64,000 nucleotides of DNA. Origin: Promerops cafer. Taxonomy: Eukaryota > Chordata > Aves > Passeriformes > Nectariniidae. Of this stretch, positions 52,601-64,000 are shown one piece after another (the first letter of the stretch is position 1; each line of letters opens with the position of its first letter). The position numbers were made by a program, and so were the translations under genes. The stretch is from assembly GCA_013398275.1 (NCBI GenBank), contig VZSE01015608.1, positions 186,001-250,000 on the forward strand, given 5' to 3'. The notes beneath the pieces are model-generated. The model was given only the letters and a program-made list of their open reading frames with translations, had not been told where the DNA came from and did not search any database.

Positions 52601-55600
52601 AGTCTGTCTAAAGTAGTGTTATTTGGAATTATGATTAAATTTTATTATATTTTGTTTTAATTATTAAATTGTTCTTATATCAACACATAAGGTTTACTTT
52701 TTCTTTCTGAGGTGGACGGGAGTGAGCAGGCAGCACTGTGGCACATAGTTGCCAGCTGTAGTTAAACCATGACAAAGTGCCTCTAACCCTTTTCTTCCCT
52801 GTTAAATCAAACTAGTTAACAGCATGTGTTTGGGGTTTTTTTAAGAAGCAATTTTCTGTCATTTTAATCATGCTGGTTACAGGCCCCCAGGGAAGGATTT
52901 ACAGGTGCCAAGCACAGGTGGGCCCATATTTTTGCTGTGACTGGAACCAGAGATGTCCTCTCCAGGGGCTACTCTGAAAGCTGAGAATTCATGGGGGAGT
53001 CACACAGAAAGAGAAGCAACTCATCCTGCCACCTAATAGTTTACTCAGCGGCTGATGAGGATTCAGGGAACAAACCAGACTGTAGCTATGATGATGTAAT
53101 AGCAAGACAGAGAGATCTAATCTAATAATGTGATCACAGAGGCAGTAGCAGAGATCACATATGCAAGTCCTCCTTGAATCTGACAAACAAGACAGTTCAA
53201 ACAACATGAAACATATTTTTGAATGCTTTACTGTTAATAACTTGAACTATGATGATGGTAAATCAGGCAAGGAAGGAGTCTGAAGGCATTAGCTCTGATT
53301 ATAATTTGATGCAGTTAGTTGAGTGTGGAAGCACTCATTTAAACAAAATCAGTCCCTGGCCTGTGCAGCTTCAATTCATGGTTGGAGGTCTCAGGACTCA
53401 GCTTGCTTTTTCCCTTTTCCCTTTCCTTTTTCTCCTCTCTCCTTATGTGATTCCATCTTGGGTCTAAAAAGCTGCTGTCATAAGAATTACTGAAGCTAAA
53501 AAGATTGTGCTTTGTACCATCTGAAAGCTTTGCAGCCTTGAGTCATACAGAGGATAAAAAGCAATTCATCTTAAAGATCGGTGGTTTTTAAACCACTGAA
53601 ACTCACATTTGAACTTAGAATGGGGAAGAGACTGATGTTTATAATGATAACAGGATTTAAAATCTAATTCTTCCTAGCCTTGTGTAATGTGTACGGTATT
53701 TCACAAACTGGTACAAGCATGAGTGGGAAGTCTTGTGAATTACCAGAAGTGCTGACATGTTAAGCAAACTGCTGTTTTGAGAGATGTTATTTATTTACCT
53801 GGATAAACATTTCCTTTCCCCCCAGAATTGGAAAGACTATAGACAGTGTGCATTTGTGAGACTTGGCAGTGTTCTCCAGTGGCTTTGTTGCCCATGACTA
53901 AACACAGGGCAATTACATCTAATTTTTGTTATATTAGAAGCTAAGCTTTGGCTTCCTTTTTATTTCTTTAGATTTATTTGTGCAACCTTCATGTTGTCCT
54001 TGTGGCTGATCATGTGGAATTTAAGATATTTCTGTTGTCAGTTCTTCTGACACTGTTTGTTCCTTGAGCTGCTCCATGTAATTAAGCCACACAGCATCCT
54101 TATAGCCTAATAACTCTGTCCCTCCCCCACTGTTGGAACGAGTTTCTTTGTTGTATCCCTTCCATCCTCTCATCAGAGTGATACCAGTCTTCTCCATCTT
54201 CCTGTGCATTCTTTCTTCTGCTCAGGAAATACCCTTTCTGAGGTGCTCAGCAAAACCACAGCACTCTACAACTTTAAAACTTGCCAGAAGATCAGCTTCT
54301 GTGATGCTTGCAAAAAACTAGCTAAGTAATCTACTTATCTATGTCATTTATCTCATGAGTGACTCCTCCCTTCCATAGAGCCTGCAGGAAACTTGTTGAT
54401 TAAATTGACTTGCTTCTATTCTGTCTTTATGAAATTCTGGATTGGTATCATGGAGATTGGGTTAATTCTAGGACAATCACCTTTCAGATGCCAGTGTTCT
54501 TCCTGCACGTTTGTTGATGATATCCTTTGTTTCTTCTGATTAGAAACACTACCTTGTCCTGTAGATAGAGGCTTTGCTCTTCACTTGGCTCTTCGTGGCC
54601 TTAGCATAGCACCAAATATGTGTCCTATTTGGAGCTGATTGTAGGCTCAGTGTATTAGTTTGGAAGCTACTCCAGGCACCATCAATGTGTTTTGTCTGTA
54701 GCAGGTGTCATTCTGCAACAGTTTGTGGGAGTGTTTAAAACACTGTGCAGAAGAAGTTAATATCATTTGATGTGACTGCTGACTGTTGGCATTCTACTCC
54801 ATGTGTTTTTCATATTGTTTAGTTTTTGTGTTTGTAATTCCAAAAAAGTTCTGTAAGATAAATGTGTGGGAAGGCTCTTGATTTGTTAGCACTCTCTAGC
54901 AAGTACACATAGTGCTATCCACTCTTTAAACTGAGAATTTCCAGGTATTTTAATGGAATGCAATTACCTAATAGATAAGAGTAACAACTGAAGGAATTTT
55001 TTTTTTCTTAAGAGGAGGTAACAAGCAGAATCTTTTTATAATTGTACTATGTAGTGTCATGAAGTAATACGAACAGGGATCATTTTTATCCCTGTGCTAC
55101 ATATCAGACATCATTTATTTGTGGCTTGTGCTTGTCCTGTCTTTCTAATGCCCAAAAAAGAGTGGGTCTCCCTTGCTTGCAAATATTGACTTGTATATTC
55201 AGTGTCCTCTTCAGCAGTGCACCTTCATCTGTGGGATGTTAAGCACATGCTGTGGATATGTGGGCTGGAGTATAAGACGTGCCCATTCTTCAATTGTTGA
55301 GAAAGGCATGGCCGTGGTTATATCAGCATCGTAACTTGATACCAGTTTGGGGACATTATTGTCTATCAAACTAATGGTTACATAATAATATTCATAGATG
55401 CAAAGGCAGTGTTCCTCTAATTAGTGAAGTTTCCAATTTGCTCAGTAAGAACAAACTTCAGTTTGAATCCCCTTATTCCCTACAAGCCTTGCCTTGGAGC
55501 TGGAGGCTGAAGCTGCACAAATTGAGCTAATTGTCTGGTTATTTTTCCTGCCATTTGGGGAAAGGGTTGCCTGGGGATGAGTCCTGAACAGTACCATAAG

Positions 55601-55811
55601 CATTAGTAATTTGCTAGATGGAAAGCAAGGGTTCAAATACTCAGGAGTTACTGCTGACTAGTTCCCTGGTTGCAGTCCCTGAGTAGAAGGTGAAAGAGGG
55701 TAAAGGAAGGGGTAAGAGCCCTCAGGAGAGTACAGGTTCCTTCTGTGAACTGGTTGAGAGCTTAGCTGTAGAACATGCCACCAATGTGGACTTTTTCTTT
55801 CCCTCTTCCAG
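43601..55811 (+). other. MAPK11: Probable MAPK11 intron 1
   Basis: About 12.2 kb of AT-rich sequence with no exon or named repeat visible, except a T19 run at about 49419-49437. If exon 1 lies in the CpG-island gap, this is intron 1. The human MAPK11 gene is compact, so the intron would be unusually long by comparison. An untranslated or alternative first exon in here cannot be excluded. Confidence 0.45.
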
Positions 55812-55941
55812 CTCAGCTTATGATACCAAAACAAGACAGAAGGTGGCAGTGAAAAAGCTTTCAAGACCTTTTCAATCACTTATCCATGCCCGGAGGACCT
55901 ACCGAGAGCTTCGGTTGCTTAAGCACATGAAGCATGAGAAT
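55812..55941 (+). CDS. MAPK11: MAPK11 exon 2
   Basis: The acceptor is CTTCCAG and the donor is AAT|GTAAGT. At 130 bases it starts with the last base of a split Cys codon, then encodes Ser40-Asn82 with the ATP-binding lysine (VAVKK) and the alpha-C glutamate (RELRLL). The open frame runs on into the intron for only four codons before a stop, which confirms the donor. Confidence 0.96.
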
Positions 55942-58900
55942 GTAAGTGGAGAGTGAGTTCTTACCTTTGGATTTCCATTACAAAAGTTTACAATATAGCC
56001 TTCATTTCTGTTAGGTACAATCTCTTTCAAAAAGATGTATGCAACTGTCTAGCTACCCAAGATACCTGGTCCTAGCCACCTTAGGTGCAGTGAAGTCACT
56101 GGACTTCAGAAACTTTCAGATCACCTACTATGTCAGTTTTCAGTATGACTGTATGTCATATTTTTGTAAGTTTCATCCCAAAAATGCTGAGCACTGTCAA
56201 TACAAATTACAAGTTGCTTTACAGGTTTGTAAAAATAAAATGTCACTTCCTTCCCCTTTTTTCACCTGACAGGTTATAGGACTGCTTGATGTTTTTACAC
56301 CTGCAACATCAATAGAAAACTTTAACGAAGTGTAAGTAAAATTTTTTAAATCATTCTGACTAGTTACTAAGTAAGTAAATACAATTCTGGTTTTAAAAAG
56401 GAAGAGCATACATTTCTAAAAGACTTTCAGCCACAGTCAGCTTTGTAAAAATCTTTTTGCAACTTCCCCACAAAAGAGGAGGCAGGGACATGGACCTCAT
56501 TTTTATACTTTTTCTAAATGAAAGTTTAAATTATTTATATTAAAGGTATATGATAAATGATTAATGCTGCATAAATGCCAATAAACTTAAAACTTCTTCA
56601 GTTCAATTGTGTATTTGTAACCTGTAGATTATTTGTTCATACATAGATGGCAGAGTTCAGGAATGCAGGAAAGTATTCTGTTAGTTAACTGAGACAAGGT
56701 AAATTTAGGCTAGACTCCTGGCTAACCTAAAACTAGGTATATTTTGGTGTGATTCAAACATACTATTTATGCTGATTTCCTTTTGGTTTACATAATTGCA
56801 TAAGCACTTAAGTAAACAATTTAGCAGAAGAAATAGTAATTAACATGTTTTTGTCTCCATGGAAATTGGTGACCAAACCCCTTTGACTCTGGGGCAAAAT
56901 TACACAAATGGAAACTGGGTATGACGGATGCATACTTTTATTCCAGCACTGTATTTGGAAAAGAATCAATGTTTTTGCACAACTTGTCAAAAAATAAAAC
57001 TTCCAGTGGAAACAGGGAGGGAAGTTACACAAAACTCTAATATTACCCTCCATCATCAGATGTTCTAGGGCCTTGCAGGTCCTGTAGTTTTGGTGCCTCA
57101 GGCTGCCACTTTGATGTTGTGTGAGGCTTCCTCTTCATCAAAAATTATGTTGTATATATCACTGCTGCAGCGTGTCATGGAGAAAACAGAGAAAAAACTT
57201 CTAATATACTGCAAGGATTTTTCTTTTTCATTATATTAAGTCTTATAGCGGTGATTGCATTATTAGAACTCATAGCTGATTTAAAGGATATGAAATGTGT
57301 TAGTAGACAGTGGAAAAGGAACCTACATGGCCTGTGTGGATACTCTTCTAGAAGAATTTATGTTCTGCCATTCTGTGTTGTTTTTTTCCTCACTTCTTTA
57401 TTTTCACAGATATCTTGTGACAAATTTAATGGGTGCTGACCTGAATAACATTGTGAAGTGCCAGAAGTTAACGGATGATCATATACAGTTTCTCATCTAT
57501 CAGTTACTTCGAGGTCTTAAGGTACTGTCTGAGTTCAGGAATCTAAATGTTGTAGTAATGAGTCAGCAATCTAAATGTTGCAAGGACTGGTTGGTTGCAA
57601 TGAGCATACTTAAACACTTTTTTTTTAATGTCTTAAAAGTGCCCAAGTAGTGGCAATAATTTCAGAAATTATCAGATAATTTTTCTAACCAGGAATAAAC
57701 CCCTAAGCCTACCAGTGTTCACATGCACAATACACGTGAATACTCCCCTTGAAAGTTAACTTTAGATCAGTGTCTGTGTCAGCTCCTATTGCAGGACAAT
57801 GACATGCTACACGATATCTCAGAAATTCTGAAGAATGTTAAATGGATAAAGAACAATATGGAAAGTAACTCACATTTGTGACACGAGCCACTTTGAAAAA
57901 CTACAGTCCTGATTTTTGTAGAGTGTCACATGGGTGAAGAGATAACCAAGTTAGTTGGGTCCTTTGGGAAATATCGGGAAGTAGAAATTTATCCCAGCAA
58001 TGTACGATGCTGCACACAATCACTTAGGATTTAGTCTGCCTGTAAAGTCATTATTTCCTTTAATCATATCAGTTAAAATTTATGCACTTTAATAACACAG
58101 GCAATTGGCTAGGAATCTGCAGCAAGATTTTCTCCCAAAAGAATCAAAATATGTATCATTTTGCTGACGTTTAACATGTAAGTGTCTATAAACAGGAGAA
58201 GATGTAGATAATGCTTCCCGTTACTAGGTGCTAAGCTTTTTCTCAGACCAGTATGGATTTTCCCAAGACAAAAGCAAACAGAAAAGAGAGAGGTCAGCAG
58301 CTTTACTATCTAACTTAACAGTAATTGATATTTTAGACGTGGAAAATAATCATATGTTTGAAAGCAAGCCATAATAAATACTGGCTCTGAAATATATTTA
58401 TTACATTATTTTCAGCAAGTCACCTTGTGCCTGAGACAGTAATTCTTATTCATGCATGCAGGTTCCGTCACTTTAAGTACAGATTTTAGTGAATAAAAAT
58501 TGCACAACTGAGCCCTTAATTGCTTTGTCCCATTTACGTGAGTTAATAGCTTAGTTAGGAAGATGGATTCTGGCATTAATTATCCTGCTTGTGGTTTTGA
58601 ATATAAGTCTATGTTGTGTCAAAGCTAAATAATAGTAAGAATTGTGCTCTAAGTGAATATTAATTTCAGAAATGCACTCAGGTGTATTTCTGGCTCCGTT
58701 TCAAAGGGGAGGGGTTGCTGGTGGCTCCTCTTCTGGAACTGCAATTTTCGTGAAATCCTCATGTCTCATTAGTCAAAGAATATTTGATCCTGTATGTGAC
58801 GGCTTGGTGGCACCAGGAGGGGCTGCTGTGGTTGCCTCAGCAGAGCAGGGACATGGCTCCTTCTGTTGATGGCAGTGTTTTGGCTTCCTCTTCATTCAGC

Positions 58901-61900
58901 TGCTTGCAGCTGCTATGAGGAGCACTGAGTGATGGCCCTGCCTTCTGATAAACAGTTCTTAGGTCTGGAACATGAAGAATGCCCTTGTGTTGTCTTTGGG
59001 TTTTCCCAGTTGCTATGCAGGTTTTGTGTATAATCCCTTCTTCTAAAAAAGGTGAATTCACCTCTAGAGGATAGAAGGTTTTCAAGGCCCTGCTCATGCT
59101 TATTGATAAGATCATAGATAAACTTGCTGTTAATCCTAACTAGACAATGATAGGCAATGACAGAGTAAACTGTTCTCGTTTTTTTATTTTAAATGTTTTA
59201 TGTAAAATAGCAGAGACATGCAATAGCCACTGAAAGCTATAAAATACCGCTTTGAAGTAATGCTGTGGCTTAGGTGGGTATTTTGGTCACTAACCTGTCC
59301 CAGAGTGCAGGTGTGGCTGCTTTCACCCACATCAGTGTTCACAGTATGGGAAGGTGACATATCGTGTAGGAGTCAACCATGCTGCTCCCTAGGGCACTGA
59401 TTTCGCTAGCCACTAGCTGATCAACATGGACATCCAGGGAAGGCTGGAAAAAATTCCAAATTGGTAAGAGACTTTATGCAGAAGAATCACTGTGAGTGCT
59501 GCCTTTCATGGTAGAATCTAGTCTTCATGGTTATCTTTCTTGAAATACCCAATTCTGGATAAGACAAAACAGGGAGATTTTGAAGTTTGACATACCTCTG
59601 ATCTGAAAACGTGGTATGACGTGAGTATTTTCTGTATATAAAACAGTCATTCTCAGAAGCAAAAAATAAGACAAGTGGCTTCAACTTCCCTTCACCTCTA
59701 ACTTCAAATCTTACCTTTTGTTTTGTTTTGTTTTGTTTCACAGTATATTCACTCAGCTGGAATCATCCATCGGGTGAGTTCAGTCTTTGAGGTAATGAAA
59801 ATGAATGGAGTGTGTCCCTCTGTGCATCAAATGTGTTACTAAGACATAGTTATGCTATATTTTAAAAGCTGTAAGTAGTACTTGACTAACTCTGTGTTCT
59901 GCTACAGGACCTGAAGCCCAGTAACCTAGCTGTAAATGAAGACTGTGAGTTGAGGGTGGGTATCATGCTGTTGTAACAAAGAGTGTTGTAAAAACTCTCA
60001 AGATGACAGTTTTCTAAGAAAACTGTCATTTCATATTTATGGCTCATTCCATTAATTTCAACTGTTTGCTACTTGCCCATTTCCATGAACATGTGTTTTC
60101 TCCCAAATGTTAATTTAATATGAATACAAATATCTTTGCAAAATCCCTATGTACCCCACAGATGGTACATAGATAATAGTTCAGCCCCTGAATGAGTACT
60201 TAACTGAGTATATCTTGAGAGTCTGACCTGTGATATGTACCTGCATCTGCTGTGTATATATGAAGCCTTGTAACAACTTTCATTTTTGTATCTATAGAAC
60301 ATACACACTAAATTAAATAATGGTGGCAAAAAGTATACCACTATTACGAGTTACAGGCAGTAAGACAAACAAAAAAAACCCAACCAACCAAAAAGAACCC
60401 TATAATTCTTGTTTCCCAAATGCTATTTTGATGTACACATCTATATAAATACAACTCTTGGTGTGTCTGTGTGATGTGATACTACATAGTAAGCATGATA
60501 CTCTGGAGAAGGAAAAGATGTCTTGTAGCTTTCTAAGCCTTTAAGCTTAAGAATGAGAAGTTAAACATTTCTCCATGACAGCCAGAAACATCTTTATTCC
60601 TGTTTCTAAGACTCTGATGTAATCCAGCTACAAAGGATTTAAGAAAAGACTCCAAATACCACAAGAGCAGCAAAAAATCACAATAATGAGTAAGAGCAGT
60701 GCAGTTAGGTTCTTGCACTAATCCAGATCTGTAGTGAGAAACTGTAGTTCCTGTTTGATTTAGTGACACTTGCAGATGCTCAGCAAGTTTCATGATTATT
60801 TCTTTAATGTCTTCATGCACGTATGTTCAGCATCTGTGAAATTTTGTGGGTCATCTGTGTTTGATGAGGTACTCTAAAATGTGTACTGTATTTTTGTACT
60901 GGAAGTAAAGGAGACTTTTACTGGTTTTTTTTCTATTCTTATGAAATCTGTGCACCTCCCTGTCTAGCATTTGTTACACTGCTCTCTGCTTTGTTTATAT
61001 TTATAGTTTTACTTCCTCAAATTATTTTTAATAGGACAAACTAGTGGATATTTCCAAGTACTAACAAAAAGGAAATAGAAACCAAAAGAAGGAAAGTGTG
61101 TGCGCGTGTGCGCACACACATTTGATGAAAGGGATCAGCTGTTAAGGAAAAATATTGCCAAAATCCTTATAAAAATAAGAGCATTAGTGTTTGAGTTTTA
61201 TGCCATTATTTGTGCTTGTTTGCCTCATGCATTTTTCTTCACTTACTTAAGAAATAAATTATGCATTTAAACTATACTGGAAGTAAAGATATTAATTATT
61301 TATATCTTAATTTTTTTTTTAGGCTCTTTGTATCTTTTAATTGGATTATAACTGAGGAATTTTGAATTATATTCTTGAAATTTTCTTATTCCCTATGAAA
61401 AAGATTAGCCATCAGCTTAATAAATAATCCTGGGTTTCATCACAGGAGATACTCAATGATCTTACATTTCTATGTGAAGAGATGCTGACTAGCTCAGATG
61501 ACTGACTTAACAGCACTGAGGCTCAGATGGTACCCTTTCAAGGCAGTCTCTCTTAGAGCCAGGGTCCGTAATTAGTGGGACATAGACTAACCAGAGAATA
61601 GAACAGAAAGCAAGGAAAGGACCTGGGCAAATTCAGTTGAAATAACTTCCCATCAATGTAAATTTAGCAAGGGAAAGCATCTGGAGGGGAACACTTTGCG
61701 ATCAAGCCTCTGTGTACACAAGTCTACTGAAAACAAATGAGGTGTGATTTAAATTTACATTGTTACACAGGATATACGTTTCTCTCCTAGTGGCATTGGG
61801 ATAATGTGTGATTTGAGTAAATGCTTAGACATAAGAAAATCAGACAACAGAAATTCTGCAGATTTGTCATCAGCATTTTACACAAACACTCCCAGCTGAT

Positions 61901-62531
61901 AATAATATTTCTTTTTTTATAGCAACAGTGTTTATTTTTAGTAAATGAATGTCAGTGGAAAACTGAACTCAAGGTAAAATATAAAGTCTGCCTTGGAGAA
62001 CAAAGCACCAGGTTCATTGCAGTGGAAATATCTTTATGCAGCACCAGAGGCTGCATGGATACAGCAGGGAGAGCAGATGAGCTCCTCTGCAGAGTGATCC
62101 TGTTTTACTTCACCAGTAGTGAGGGACTACAGAAAACTCAGAAATGAGTAATGGGAAAATCAGGACCTATAACAAAAGTGAAAGGGGTTTTTTAAAATTA
62201 TTATTTTATTTTTATTCTGTAGATTTTAGACTTTGGTTTAGCTCGTCAAACTGATGATGAAATGACTGGATATGTTGCAACAAGATGGTACAGAGCTCCA
62301 GAAATTATGTTAAACTGGATGCACTACAATCAAACAGGTAAACTGTGAAGGCTTGTATTTTGCTACAGCTGGATGTAGTGATAGTTTTAAACCAAGAAGC
62401 AGCTGTGTTTAAGGATCTCTTTGACTCATTGTGCACATTTCTGTCTGTTTTTTTGGCAGTTGACATATGGTCGGTTGGATGTATCATGGCAGAGCTATTG
62501 AAGGGAAAGGCTTTATTTCCAGGAAATGATT
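55812..62531 (+). CDS. MAPK11: MAPK11, p38-beta MAP kinase (partial: exons 2-8)
   Basis: This is a Ser/Thr protein kinase of the p38 stress pathway. It is activated by MKK3/MKK6 through dual phosphorylation and acts in cytosol and nucleus on targets such as MK2 and ATF2. The coding parts are 55812-55941, 56273-56331, 57410-57521, 59744-59773, 59908-59955, 62223-62337 and 62460-62531, all GT-AG and in phase. They encode about residues 40-227 (human numbering). Visible key residues are VAVKK (Lys53), RELRLLKH (Glu71), the Thr106 gatekeeper with Gly110, HRDLKPSN, DFG (168-170), the TGY motif (180-182) and RWYRAPE. It is p38-beta rather than p38-alpha because of RQKVAVKK, the sequence ATSIE, LLRGL, SAGIIHR, CELRILDFG, LARQ and GKALFPG. 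The exon lengths equal those I remember for p38 genes. Exon 1 with the glycine-rich loop is not seen (probably in the 42.6-43.2 kb gap), and the C-terminal exons lie beyond 64000. There are no stops or frameshifts, so it looks functional. Confidence 0.95.
56273..56331 (+). CDS. MAPK11: MAPK11 exon 3
   Basis: 59 bases between CACCTGACAG and GTAAGT. Encodes VIGLLDVFTPATSIENFNEV, with the last Val codon split 2+1. ATSIE is the beta-type sequence (alpha has ARSLE). Intron 2 before it is 331 bases. Confidence 0.96.
57410..57521 (+). CDS. MAPK11: MAPK11 exon 4
   Basis: 112 bases after TTTTCACAG, donor AAG|GTACTG. Encodes the hinge and helix D-E region, beginning YLVTNLMGADLNN and ending LLRGLK. 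It holds the small gatekeeper Thr106 and Gly110, which make p38-alpha and -beta sensitive to pyridinyl-imidazole inhibitors. Confidence 0.96.
59744..59773 (+). CDS. MAPK11: MAPK11 exon 5 (30-nt micro-exon)
   Basis: Ten codons, YIHSAGIIHR, ending with the His-Arg of the HRD motif. The acceptor tract is a (TTTTG)n repeat and the donor is CGG|GTGAGT. Too short for simple open-frame detection, but in phase with both neighbours. Intron 5 after it is only 134 bases. Confidence 0.95.
59908..59955 (+). CDS. MAPK11: MAPK11 exon 6
   Basis: 48 bases, acceptor GCTACAG, donor AGG|GTGGGT. Encodes DLKPSNLAVNEDCELR, the catalytic Asp150, Lys152 and Asn155. Arg165 rather than Lys agrees with p38-beta. Confidence 0.96.
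60003..60029. repeat. 13-bp palindrome in MAPK11 intron 6
   Basis: ATGACAGTTTTCT (60003-60015) and AGAAAACTGTCAT (60017-60029) are exact reverse complements separated by one A. It starts 48 bases after the exon 6 donor. Confidence 0.9.
61096..61119. repeat. Alternating purine-pyrimidine inverted repeat
   Basis: GTGTGTGCGC, loop GTGT, GCGCACACAC. The whole 24-base stretch alternates purine and pyrimidine, so it can form Z-DNA or a hairpin. It lies in MAPK11 intron 6. Confidence 0.9.
62223..62337 (+). CDS. MAPK11: MAPK11 exon 7
   Basis: 115 bases, acceptor TTCTGTAG, donor CAG|GTAAAC. Encodes ILDFGLARQ, then the activation loop with Thr180-Gly-Tyr182, then ATRWYRAPEIMLNWMHYNQ and Thr203. The T-G-Y dual phosphorylation site is intact. 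The first base of Val204 is at the 3' end. Confidence 0.97.
62460..62531 (+). CDS. MAPK11: MAPK11 exon 8
   Basis: 72 bases after TTTTTTTGGCAG. Encodes DIWSVGCIMAELLKGKALFP and then Gly-Asn-Asp, ending with one base of the next codon. KGKALFPG is beta-like (alpha has TGRTLFPG). The donor GTATCC is weak but fixed by the length and phase of the family. Intron 7 before it is only 122 bases. Confidence 0.94.
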
Positions 62532-64000
62532 GTATCCTTAATATAAAACTTAAAATGGAACTAAAAAGATACTCTCTAATTCTTCCTTTTTTTTTTTTTT
62601 TCCTAAGGACTTGAGTGTTTCTATGGACATGGTTTTGAGGTAACAAACTTGTAAAAAAATAAACAATTCGCTAATCTTTCAGTTCAGCATATATGACAAC
62701 TGAATATGAGACCCACTGGTAGGATAAAAAACAGTAACAGATGTTCCTAAACAACTAAAAGTTACATTTATTCTTTTGTGTATCTGTATTTAAGTAATAG
62801 CCTAGTTACAACAGCGTAGATTTCTTCCATGTGTGGATCTTACTGAAATAACATACGCTAAAACTGAAGCTGAGTAAAGGCACTATTTTTACATCAGCTA
62901 ATACGATTTAATAAATTAGAACTGCTTTTAGGCTGAAAGTTCTGGAAAATGCAAATGAGTTAACTTTTAAATAATAAGTGAATTAATAGGTCTGTTGTGT
63001 CCTGTTATATTAAAATAAGCCAGTAGTTCCAGAAATGCCACAGGAGCAACAAAGCCCTTTCACAGCCCTGCAGTACTGTGCTGTGGTCCCTGATGGAGCA
63101 TCAGGGATATTTCCATTGGCGTTTCCTGTGCTGGCAGGAGCAAAAAAGAGACGTTTCTGAGGAGAGCAGTAAAAAAAGAAAAGAAAATTGAATAAAAACA
63201 CATGATAAGGAATGAGGAAACAACTGCATCAAGCTTTTATTATGAGAAACGAAAGCACATTCTTCTGTACTGAATATTAACATTTCTTGCTACTCTGAAA
63301 CACCTCCAAAAACAAACACTTCTGCTAATACTAAGCTGTTGCTGGATGCAAAGCATTATGACATTAGAATTGCCTGAAATAACCTTAAGTGAGCTGAGAC
63401 CAAGTCTCCCCAATGGCCTTTCTGTTGTGCTCAGCATCATTAGACTCTATTGTAACCACAGGCATTCTCTGTGTGTATCATCATCAGGAGGTGACTGTCC
63501 TCAGACTGTTTGATTACATGATATGTGGTATTTGAAAAAATCAATATATCTAGTTCGCAAGAAATAAGACTTTTTGATGTTATAAAATATTGTCTACAAC
63601 TATATGGTTATATCAATTCAAATAAAGCTGTAAAATAATCTTGAGTCTCTATAAAAAATGTAATATACTTTACAGGTCCTAGGTGACAATGAAAAATTAA
63701 CATTTTCAAAGTTTTTAATCATGAGACCTATATAAAACAAATTTTTAAAGGTACCAAATAAGACCTTTTCACTTGCCAGTCTTCATATTAGTAATCTAGG
63801 CCTATGAGCTGTGTGTCATATTAGATTGATCTTCAGAAATCCCTCAGATTGCTGAAACATAAAGATGCTTTTAAGATTAAGTTTAAGAATGCAATAAATT
63901 GGGAACTAGGACAGAAAAGCAATATTTTTCATGCAGCTGACATACCTGACAAGTTAATATAGTAGAGAATTTGGTACTCCAGGACTAGGCTTAAGCAGGT
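62532..64000 (+). other. MAPK11: MAPK11 intron 8, incomplete
   Basis: No sequence corresponding to the next p38 exon (expected to encode about IDQLKRIMEVVGTP) is seen before the window ends, so the gene continues to the right. AT-rich with no nameable repeat. Confidence 0.8.

Noticed and set aside
55845..55860. CTCF-like match in MAPK11 exon 2
   Set aside because: Explained by codons for KVAVK and has two mismatches to the core; no reason to call it regulatory.
55812..62531. Assignment to MAPK14 (p38-alpha)
   Set aside because: Diagnostic residues at 47-49, 93-97, 145, 165, 174 and 218-221 favour MAPK11.
1..64000. CRISPR arrays, operons, bacterial-type systems, tRNA or rRNA genes
   Set aside because: None seen. 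The sequence is vertebrate nuclear DNA, and I could not fold or match any RNA gene with confidence.

Overview
The window looks like nuclear DNA of a bird, probably a passerine. It contains CR1 LINE fragments and solo LTRs of ERVK type with 6-bp target-site duplications. One LTR fragment begins with TGTCTTGGTTTGAAAGACAG, which I remember as abundant in songbird genomes. The coding density is very low, and the one recognisable gene has vertebrate-type short exons in long introns.

Positions 1-42,200 contain no coding exon that I can support. This stretch holds retroelement remnants: solo LTRs at 1936-2353, 22383-22942 and 23875-24253, an older LTR fragment at about 23542, and CR1 pieces near 4.9, 14.7 and 40.0 kb. 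It also holds microsatellites, an A-rich tract joined to a small CpG island (17.96-18.62 kb) with CTCF-like, CCAAT and ZNF143-like motifs, and a degenerate telomere-like repeat array at 30.29-30.96 kb built of direct and inverted units.

A second, larger CpG island (about 42.23-43.60 kb) is broken by a run of N from 42563 to 43153. It lies upstream of, and on the same strand as, MAPK11, the p38-beta MAP kinase gene, and is the best candidate for its promoter and missing first exon. Exons 2-8 of MAPK11 are readable at 55812-62531 on the + strand. Their lengths are 130, 59, 112, 30, 48, 115 and 72 bases, and every junction is GT-AG and phase-compatible. Together they encode about residues 40-227 (human numbering) with the kinase motifs intact: the catalytic lysine, Thr gatekeeper, HRD, DFG and the TGY activation motif. 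The N-terminal exon is not visible, and the C-terminal exons lie beyond the right edge.

The most unusual structure is the telomere-like array with a large inverted repeat. Next are the CTCF/ZNF143-like CpG island with no obvious gene, the missing first exon in the assembly gap, and several strong palindromes in MAPK11 introns. I found no evidence for a wholly new gene system. All database-type identifications here are from memory and pattern recognition.
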